Of a stretch of 64,000 nt of DNA, positions 55,623-64,000 are shown one piece after another. The notes beneath the pieces are model-generated. The model saw nothing but the letters and a program-made list of their open reading frames with translations, did no database searches and was not told the DNA's origin. The first letter of the stretch is position 1; each line of letters starts with the position of its first letter. The position numbers and the translations under genes were made by a program. Source of the DNA: Bryum argenteum (Eukaryota; Streptophyta; Bryopsida; Bryales; Bryaceae); the NCBI GenBank assembly GCA_037043015.1, contig CM073322.1, positions 13,031,601 through 13,095,600 of the forward strand, in the 5' to 3' direction.

Positions 55623-57119
55623 ATGCCCTCTACTGCATTTCAAGCGCGACCGAGTTTCCGCGGAACTATTCCATCAGTTCTTCCCCGGGGAGGGCCACCA
55701 CAGATTACTCCTGCTGCTGGCCCAAGTCCAACCAAGCGGGCACGGAAGGACCGCGGTCCAAACTGGGGGCCTCAAGAAATTGCTGCTCTAATTGTAGCAA
55801 AGCGGGAGATGTTCTTCCAAGAACTCGATACCGTCGATGGACGGAATCTCATGGTGCCTGAAACAAACAAATGGATACGCGTGGCTAATATTGTAAACAA
55901 TGCAGGCTTCTCGCCCATTTACCGTGATGGCCCTGCATGTAAGGGAAAATGGAACCAGATTGTGCCAGAGTACAAGAGAATTGCTGATTACTTGTGCAGG
56001 ACCGGACATAATGTCTCAGATTACTGGCACATGAATTCAGTTCAGAGAAAAGCATTCGGCTTGCCTGGGGTTTTTTTGCAGGACGTGTACGAAAGCATCC
56101 ACGAGTGGTATGGAAGTCGGCCAATGATAAACCCACCCCATGTTTGCGATATGCTATCTCCAATTGATGGCAACTACAGACCGCCTTAAGCAGAGACTGA
56201 AAATGAGAATGAAGGTGAGAGCGAACCTGATACCGAGGACCACGATATCCCACTTCCATATTGTGGACAAGGCACCGGCGACACAACACCTCTACAGTCA
56301 CCTTACATGCGTTCTTCCACGCCGTCACATCCAGCTGGACGTAGCGACGCAGGCGGCACTCCAAGCTCTCGACCGTACATGGGACTCCCGCCTGGAATTA
56401 CACCCCACGTGATTAGCTCCTCCAAGACTTCGCATGCAACAATGCAACGGCGACCTGGAAACACCGGCCACAAACGGAAGAACTTAACTGGACATGCAAT
56501 CATAGCTGACGCCGCAAAAGCAACCGGCGTTGTAATGGCCCAGCAGATGCAAGACATTGCAGAAGCTTCGAGGGAACTAGAGCGGTCAAAAATTGAAGTA
56601 CAACTAAAGCTTTTCAGTGAGCAGATGGCTTACCAACGCGAGAAGGATAAAAGATTGTACGAAAACGCTACGATTGCCAACGACAACGCTCAACTGAGCA
56701 TACTTAAGCAAGGAGAAATGGTATCGTGCTTATCTCAACTTTCCACAATTCTCAGTCAGTCATTGATAGTGAACAGAGACTTTTCATTGCCCTCTGTGCC
56801 TCAAGCGGTACATCCAGATCACAATGATAAAGAAAACACATTCTATCATAGAATGCCTAGCATGCAGACAAACCACACTATTGGATACAGAGGCCGTGGA
56901 CTTGGAGACTGCGAATTGCACTCTACCGTTACGGCACCTGAAGACATTAGCATGACAGGAACACAAGGGGAGAATAGTGCGGAAGGCCCCAACACCGTTG
57001 AATTGCTTAACATAGAAGCTCAACACACCACATCTAGTGACTGCTGCTGTAAATTCGATGGCCCCTGCCTATGCTCTACGACACAAAAGACCGCCAACCC
57101 CGAGGCCAACTCACTCTGA
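55623..57119 (+). pseudogene. PIF/Harbinger ORF1: SANT/trihelix-like DNA-binding protein, one in-frame stop
   Basis: Starts MPSTAFQARPSFRG at 55623. A Myb/SANT-like domain follows (NWGPQEIAALIVAKREMFFQ, NKWIRVANIVNNAGFSPIYR, CKGKWNQIVPEYKRIADYL), the usual partner of PIF/Harbinger transposases, which helps deliver the nuclease to the DNA ends. A TAA at 56187-56189 interrupts, but the same frame continues for another 310 codons with a helical, coiled-coil-like segment (ASRELERSKIEVQLKLFSEQ). It is therefore one protein with a single nonsense change, or two adjacent ORFs. Convergent with the transposase gene. Confidence 0.8.
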
Positions 57120-57357
57120 TCAACACTTGAGCACAGAAGGGAAGTCGAGCAAACTGGAAGCTCCAATGAAGCCGGACATCGCAGTAGTAGTGACTCAGAC
57201 CTGCAGTGCAATGAAGTTGAGTTTTTTAGGATGTGACTTGAAATCATATACGATGATGCATATGCAACTTTTTATAAAACAATAAAAAAAAACATAGTTT
57301 ACATCCTAAAACTATTGAGTGCACCAGTTGCGAAATGAGACTCACATTTTCAGATCA

Positions 57358-58698
57358 CTACACAGGATTCCGTTGCATGGTTAAGTATAATCCCAGCTCT
57401 CGACGAATCTCAGCCCCGCGAGCAACGACCACGTCATTCCCGTCTCCATTAGGTGCATCTGGCTGGCCTCCTTCATCGTGAAGGAGCTCCCCTTCAAATC
57501 CTTCAGTGCATAGTATGTTCAACAGTTGCTCTACCTCGTGAGCCGACTGGTCAAGCAGGACATTGTGCAGAATAGCACAAGTAGTGATAATGTCTGGGAG
57601 GAATGTTACATGTAATTGAGATTTTACGAGCAACTCCCGGAATGTTTGCTTAAGAATACCGAAAGCGTTTTCGACAACGCAGCGGCCCCTCCTGAGCTTG
57701 CGGTTGAAAAGCTCCTCTGCTACAGTGAGCTGCCCGGGACCTCGAACTGGAACCATGAGCCAAGGGAGCAAAGGATATCCGGAGTCGCCAAGCAAGAAAG
57801 GGGTAAATCCATCGACTGAGTATTGTCTATCAAACAAATTGTTGTGCATTGCCAAATGATGCAAGGAAGAGCGTCGTAACATCCTTGAATCATTTGTGGA
57901 ACCGGGCATCCCCAAAAACAAATCCAGAAAACGTTTCTCGCTATCTACAACTGCTTGACAGTTCATCGTGTACCCCCCCAACTTGAAGTAGTAGTAGTCA
58001 GCAGGCCTGTGCTGAGGTTTACATATAGAGATGTGAGTGCCATCAATGGCACCTACAACAGCAGGCATTCCACATAATCGTTTGAAATTAGTCTGGACAT
58101 GCAGAAGCTTGTCACCAGTGGGCCAACTAATCTCTCCTCGCATACTATCATTTATTGCGTATACAACATCACGAAGTATAATGGACACAGTACTTTTCCC
58201 AATCGCGAACATTTCACTGCATACTATCAGGCTTGCACCGTGTGTGAGCTTGAATAAACTACATGCTACACGAATTAGAACTGTGATGGCTATACGGTAC
58301 TTTGTATTCTGACGTTGAACATGGGGCCGAAGCAAGTCGGCTAGAGCGACAACTGCTCTTTTTGACATTCTAAACATTTGCACCCAACGCTCATCATCAT
58401 ATTGTTCTAGTAAGAAACTCGAAAACCAGGTTGTTGACCTTGGCCGAACCCAGAAACAAACATCCTCATCAAAAATTGTGAGCATAGTACATAACCTGAA
58501 ATTTGAGAGGCTTGCATTAAACAACGTGTCGGCATCATGTATCGGCCCCATCAGACTCTTAGAAATCACATTGAAGTCATTGTTCTCTGCATCACCAAAG
58601 CCCACTGCGCCCAATGTGTGTCTTTGATCGTGCAGTAATTGCAGTAGTAGCCATGCGGTGAATGCATACAATGCTCGAGGATCCATGAACAGATTCAT
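57358..58698 (-). CDS. PIF/Harbinger transposase (DDE_Tnp_4), intact
   Basis: 446 aa from the ATG MNLFMDPRALYAF (58698); an open frame upstream starts only with GTG. The HARBI1-like nuclease domain carries the DDE residues in VVGAIDGTHISICKP, GMPGSTNDSRMLRRS and the E in GRCVVENAFGILKQTF. LLGDSGYPLLPWLMVPVRGP is the conserved GDSGYP motif, and the N-terminal part has a helix-turn-helix-like RVACSLFKLTHGASL. No frameshift or stop, so this is the only transposase in the window that reads fully open. It ends about 240 bp from the stop of ORF1 on the other strand, the standard convergent layout of this superfamily. Element ends were not located. Confidence 0.92.
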   Translation of the reverse strand: MNLFMDPRALYAFTAWLLLQLLHDQRHTLGAVGFGDAENNDFNVISKSLMGPIHDADTLFNASLSNFRLCTMLTIFDEDVCFWVRPRSTTWFSSFLLEQYDDERWVQMFRMSKRAVVALADLLRPHVQRQNTKYRIAITVLIRVACSLFKLTHGASLIVCSEMFAIGKSTVSIILRDVVYAINDSMRGEISWPTGDKLLHVQTNFKRLCGMPAVVGAIDGTHISICKPQHRPADYYYFKLGGYTMNCQAVVDSEKRFLDLFLGMPGSTNDSRMLRRSSLHHLAMHNNLFDRQYSVDGFTPFLLGDSGYPLLPWLMVPVRGPGQLTVAEELFNRKLRRGRCVVENAFGILKQTFRELLVKSQLHVTFLPDIITTCAILHNVLLDQSAHEVEQLLNILCTEGFEGELLHDEGGQPDAPNGDGNDVVVARGAEIRRELGLYLTMQRNPV

Positions 58699-58775
58699 TA
58701 AATTTTTTTGGTATGACCATGCGTAAGAGTACACACAACATTATGGTTATAACAACACATCATAACCGGTCCATT

Positions 58776-58800
58776 AAAAAAAAAAAAAAAAAAAAAAAAA
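58776..58800. repeat. 25-nt poly(A) run
   Basis: Simple A tract about 75 bp upstream of the Harbinger transposase start. Seen on its coding strand it is a T tract. Confidence 0.85.
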
Positions 58801-59135
58801 GTCGTGTGCTCTACATGCTGAAAAAGAATGCACAGTGCCAAATGAAAGCTATCGTAAAGCCTCCCCCAAAAATTCAGAGTAGAACAAACACATGAGTACA
58901 TACATATACAGAATGTATACACGGTGGTGAATCATGTGCTCATTGCCCTCTCCACAAATAGGTCAGTTTCAGAATGAAGCTATGGACAGATCCTACAAGA
59001 TGCTAAACCACTTCTCTGTTCCGAGAATATGACGAGAACAATCGACAATAATGGTTCAATCTACTCAATGTCAACTGAAGGATAAGGAATGCATAAAGAA
59101 TACCTTCTTAAATAGATTGAGTACTATTTACATCC

Positions 59136-59218
59136 TTCAGATGGCTTAAGCTGACTCGAGTGACTTGCTGCTTCAGGTTCAGATGGCTTAAGCTGACTTG
59201 AGTGACTTGCTGCTTCAG
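59136..59218. repeat. 42-bp tandem duplication
   Basis: Two copies of TTCAGATGGCTTAAGCTGAC... with a single visible difference (CTCGAG versus CTTGAG). Confidence 0.85.
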
Positions 59219-62200
59219 CTGTGATCAAAGAAAGAGAAGCTGTGAAAAGGTCCTCCAACTCCATGGTGATACTAATCTTGCTACTTTTCGCTCTCAGCGT
59301 GAGCCCTCATGTGTTCGTTCTGCTCTCTGCTCTGCGATCAGAAGCACCAATCACAATTGGAGACATAGTAATCCATGAAGTAACCTAAAACCCTAAAATG
59401 AGACGGATGACATTCTAAACCCCCATTTGCTCTTTGCTAGTGACAAGTGATAGTAAATGAATAATTGCATACCTTTCACTTCTGACGGCTTCTGCAACGG
59501 CTCTCCCATGCCTTTTCCCCAATACTGTGGATGTCACCGCATGCAAGAGCGTAGAATTCAAGCCGATTCTGACGATAGGGCTCTCCTGTCGAAAATTGGA
59601 GAATCGGGACCTAGCGCCTGAAGCCTGACTAAACGACAAAGATAATAATTTATTACATTATCACCTGGTGTGACCACGCACTACATAAAACCGGCCATAG
59701 TCCCATCCTGCAGACCACATACATATGACTCATATGTACAATGAACAGCTGACTTTTACATTAATTGAGGTCCTTGTCCCTAACATGGAGAACAAGATGA
59801 CACTCTTCATGACTTTGTGTATGACCCGCAACAGCCTACCCACTAGCCTCTCCACTCTCTGCATCCATACACGGACGCACAATCCGAACCTATCGTCCAC
59901 GAGCGGTAAGATGTGAGCAATCTTGCGATCTCCTTGAGGATATGCTCCATCTCGGAATATTGGAAGTTATAGATCTCCACCACGTACACGTTGTAGTCGG
60001 CCCTACATTCCACTCTCAGGCGAGACGCTCTCCCGTCCACAAGGTATTAGCCGCTCTTGAACCCCCATCTCTCCGTATCCACATGGCAATCTAATCGAGG
60101 TCTTGATTGTACAGTATCGAATGCTTCGATAGAACACTGTAAAACAGTGCCTCTGAGAACACGTCAGCTATTAGTTCCTCTCCCACGAGTGCCTCCATCA
60201 GGCGGTCAATGGCAAAATCCAACGCCAGGATCAATACTATAAATCTCTTCGAAAAGAACGGCACTCCCTGTTCGTAGCTTACACCAATCGGTGGGAGCAG
60301 AGATACGCCAAAAGAAGAGGTATCGAACTTCATCCGACAACACGCGCTCCGATCTAGCAACTTCGAGAGGTTTAGATGCCGCATTGACACACAGTCAGAC
60401 CTACGATCATCCTGAACCATCCAGAAGTCTTCCACCTCGAGTATACTATCGTCTGCATCCTTCAAGACTCCCAACAAGACGCGTGCGGAGGACAGGTTGT
60501 GCTTTATGAGCTATCATTTGATGCATCATCGTCCCCCGCGGATTCGAGGGCGATCCTGTTGTACGAGCTGACAATTCTCCTCCTCAGCTTTTTCGACGTC
60601 GAATTCTGCCCATTCGGTACAAAGCCCTGGACTCCCAGCAATTAGATTAAGAGATCTTTCTACTCGCGCTCTCTTGCTTGGGCTATCAGAGATAGGATGT
60701 CTGCATCGGGGAGGGAATACATTTCCATGGCCTCCGCCTGAAACGGCTCTAACAAGAACGCCCCATGATCGTGACGCTTCAGAGCTCGTCGTGATTTCTT
60801 GGCACACGTGGAAACAAGAGTTAGTGCTTGGAACGCGAGGTGAAGGTGACGGCGGAATCATACAACGACCATCACAGGAGGGAACAAGAAAATCGATTGT
60901 TGTTACACATACCCTTATTCACAAGAACTGTCGGTCTTCCTTATCTCCGGTTTCCATATGTCGCTCGTACTCCTAAAGTAACGGACGGCAAGCGAGCCTT
61001 TGAAGGCAATGTGCATTGAAATCAAATTGGTCACATCGACATGCAGTACTCCCAATTACTCAACCCCACGACGGCTCGGAATACTCACCTTAAACAACTC
61101 CATCCATTTCTTATGGGTCTTGCCTTCTTTGTGCGCTCTGTTCTTCTGTACCATACTTTTGCATTCTCTGCAATAATACTCGTCGGGTGCTGCTACCTTC
61201 ACCTATTTCTCTTTATTTGGTTATAAGCTTAAAATTAATTGTTCAAATGTACGTTCATGTGAAACAATTTAGACAATATTGTCTCTGAATCGCCGTGTTA
61301 TAGCTCTTCAGCGTGATCCTCACATCTTCAAGAAGGTATTTGAGCCAATCATTGGAGCCCCTACTACTTTGGCACGTGTAACAAGTGAAGTGAGTAGAGA
61401 TCCGCGCGATTTGAACTGAATGTAAGTGCTTTTGAACTAGAGCACATACACTCTGGAGATGGATCAATGCTCACCTTGTACTTTTGAGCATATTTCCAAG
61501 GACCCTTTTCAGATATTATATCAAAGACAGCTCCGAGTCCCAGGGTTGTCATCAACATAAGGCGAGTAAGGTAGACGTCAAATAACATTGCTGATTTCCA
61601 CTTGTTCAATTGCTCAGCTGCCACTTTTTTTAGAACGTTGCAACAATAAGAGCGTGAACTTGTAATACCGAAGAATTTATCGAGTATTTCGGTGCTGGAT
61701 TGCTCGCAATAGTGGTAGCAATCGCCAAGTCATTTCCATACTGCCTCCCGGTCGTCATAGGTGGTTTTTGTTGCAACTGGAATCCTGCATTCTTGTCTGC
61801 TCTAAAGTCAAAATCTCGCACGTAGTTAGGTTAGTTCTTTTTTGCACACTCTAAACTCATGGCACCTTTAGCGAATCAGGTAACCATCTAAGTCTTTTTG
61901 TGCTATGCACTATGTAGCATTGCCTGCACAAAAGTAGAAGAACTGTGCATAACTCTTGTTCTTGGTGTGAACGTCCTTCACGCCATGGTGGCTAAGGCAA
62001 GTTCACCATTTCAAAGCCCACGATTGCATTTCCTATTAGAGTCCCAAATCATAGCACTACAAATCCGCGTATCCTTGGAAGACATTCGGCGAATATGCTA
62101 CATCATCAGTGAGCAGTCGAGTTCAAGAACCCTCGTGACGACTGGACACTCTAACGAGCTCAAACCAATTTTGGCTCCATTACAACTTGCACGTCGTCAT

Positions 62201-62916
62201 TGTCGTCACCGTCAGCCTCGAGATGAATCGGAGAGGAGGGAGATCCTTGCTACTATGTTCATATGGTCTTTGACTGCGAAAAGTTGACCTTATCAAATTT
62301 GAGAGAGTCGTTTTCGCAACCTCGTTCGGAATCGACAAAAAGTTTAAAGACAGAAAACAAAGCACAAATAAAGACAAATCAGACAAGTGCCCGCTACCAT
62401 ATTTCAGAGGCAAGCTCTAGATAAAGCTTTAATTAACCGTGGCCCTACAAGTTGGGCATGATGGGTTTAACTTCAACCACAAAATGATGCAATCAAAACG
62501 AAAAAAATGTCTAGAAACAATGACCCTAACAATTTTACCCCTATTCATATCCCCAATAGAGATGTAACATACGTCATTTGTTGGAATTAACAATGAGACG
62601 TCACTTGGAATCTAAGGGAGCAATTCCTCCGGTGAAAAAAAAAAACCTCCCACACTTCTTGAAGAGTCCTTGCAAGTATGTTTTTCCTTTGCCTCCATGT
62701 CGTGGGGGTAGCACTGGCGATGGTTCTGGCGGGTGATAGTCCTGGCGGCGATGTTTTTGAGGTAGCACTGGAGCGTGTGCGGTAACAGGCGGGAATATTA
62801 GAACCGGAATCAGAAGCGGTCGAGATGGCGCCCCACACACGTCTGAAATACATTAAATTACCTTCGTTACAACATCGAATGCATACCTGCAGCTTCTTAT
62901 CTTGTAGGTCGTTCAC
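59219..62916. other. Unassigned, possible decayed multi-exon gene
   Basis: GC content and codon-like texture are higher than in the flanks. Exon-sized frames on the minus strand include 60861-60526 (KRARVERSLNLIAGSPG, EFDVEKAEEENCQLVQQ), 60477-60091 (DDSILEVEDFWMVQ, MRHLNLSKLLDRSAC) and about 61624-61475 (LNKWKSAMLFDVYLTRLMLM, GAVFDIISEKGPWKYAQKYK), the last ending at a good donor (AAG|GTGAGC). I could not join them in a consistent frame and recognise no domain. It could be a pseudogene, a real gene with exons I mis-set, or inner sequence of a large transposon. Confidence 0.3.
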
Positions 62917-64000
62917 TATACATTTTAATCTTCATATTATTTGTAAGTGAATCAAGCTTACAAACTTCAATTTTCTCAGTTTTACAAACTTGTATTTATT
63001 TTTAAACTTTAATCTTTATTTTTATTTATTTTTAAAATTTTAATCTTTAAAGAATTTGCTTAATGTAGACCATTACTTATGTTATTTTATGTTAACAATA
63101 TAATCAATTATTTTATGAGTATGTATAGTATGTCTATGCTCATCGAATACTTACATGTACTGTACTTGTTATGATGTTAAGACTAAGCCTTAAGGTATGA
63201 ACACAAGTTTTCAAGCATTTCTCGGGTTTATCTCGTTGTATTGATTATAGATCTAAAAAATTTACCGTACATTAAAAAATGATGAATTTTTTTATAAGAA
63301 AGATGTTTTTTTTAATATATAAAATTATCACAAAAGCAAAATTATAATTATAAAAAATTTTGAAAGAACATATTAGTAAGTTCCAATAGCAGAGCATGCA
63401 ATATACCAAATATAGAGCACAACTTGTATAATTAGGAGCACATAATCATTATATTACAAAGACATGTATATGTTTAGATAAAAAAAAACGTATTACAATA
63501 AGACATATGAGAATAAATCAGTGAAGTAGCAAGCTAACAAGTTTAGGTCAATAAGGTGTCAAGATCATATTAGTATCCATCCAAAAGATGTCTCGGTTAC
63601 TTGTTGTTACCAAGAGATGGTAATATACTTTAAGGCTTAATCGCATGTGGCCCTTGCAGAGAGCTTTGATAAAAATTTAACACCTCCTAAAGTTGGAGAG
63701 GAATGCGTTCATTATATGAAAGGTGTTATCAATGAGGTTCGTAAAGGTGCCATCGATAGAAAAGAGATTACATAATACGCTCTCAAGTGCTACATTAGTT
63801 AAGTCTACTTTTAAGTGAGAAAAACTTGAGAATATTTCCAATTTTGGAGCTCCCTTAACAATCGCCTACAATTGTTCAAATTTCTTTCTCCTCCTAAATG
63901 TTAGCTAATACCCATTCTTTAAAGTGTGTCATGTGGACAAACATAAAAGATTGATAATTATCAAAGAACGTAGGTGTAAACATATATTTTGTTGTGGAGA
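62917..64000. other. Very AT-rich intergenic, no gene
   Basis: Long T- and A-rich stretches with only short chance frames. Nothing recognised. Confidence 0.6.

Overview
The window is plant nuclear DNA. It has spliced genes with short GT-AG introns, a DREB2-type AP2/ERF transcription factor, a plant-type CCCH/TrmA tRNA methyltransferase, a Nudix 20/24-like hydrolase with plant homologues, a small LysM protein and a likely plastid-targeted protein. These sit in a larger amount of AT-rich repetitive DNA. PiggyBac, hAT, PIF/Harbinger, Stowaway-like, SINE, copia and chromodomain-gypsy elements all occur together. Introns of roughly 60-900 bp and DREB2 and SANT-type transposon proteins without an obvious angiosperm signature make a non-seed land plant plausible, but the sequence does not settle the species.

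Layout: 1-4.4 kb holds a piggyBac transposase gene with one frameshift, followed by a 13-14 bp minisatellite. 4.4-8.3 kb is repeat-rich and includes a tRNA-derived SINE with a 12-bp target duplication and two abutting TTAA-bounded MITEs. 9.1-11.0 kb is the DREB2 gene (+), convergent with a two-exon LysM gene (-) at 12.0-13.2 kb. 13.8-19.3 kb is a desert of TTAA-bounded inverted-repeat elements, including a 733-bp near-palindrome. 19.6-23.3 kb is a nine-exon Nudix gene (-) whose introns carry three elements. It is divergent from an eight-exon, probably plastid-targeted gene (24.0-26.2 kb, +), with plant telo-boxes in the shared upstream region. Two almost perfect Stowaway-like hairpins follow.

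30.8-41.7 kb is a Ty1/copia retrotransposon (perfect 5-bp target duplication, nearly identical LTRs) with a complete Ty3/gypsy chromovirus nested in its integrase region. The gypsy LTRs carry clustered perfect heat-shock elements upstream of a TATA box. The nested gypsy LTRs are visibly more diverged than the outer copia LTRs, which is the reverse of what simple nesting predicts.

43.1-47.7 kb is a 13-exon TRM2/TrmA gene. 48.1-52.7 kb is a whole hAT element with an 8-bp target duplication and one nonsense codon. 55.6-58.7 kb is a PIF/Harbinger pair: a SANT-like ORF with one in-frame stop, convergent with an intact DDE transposase. 59-64 kb has no gene I can identify.

The host genes do not form a functional pathway. 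What connects the window is transposon biology: at least five TTAA-bounded, mostly CCC-ended non-autonomous elements beside a nearly intact piggyBac transposase, and a composite retrotransposon with a heat-shock-like promoter. Intron-exon structures were deduced by eye from splice sites, reading frame and family conservation.
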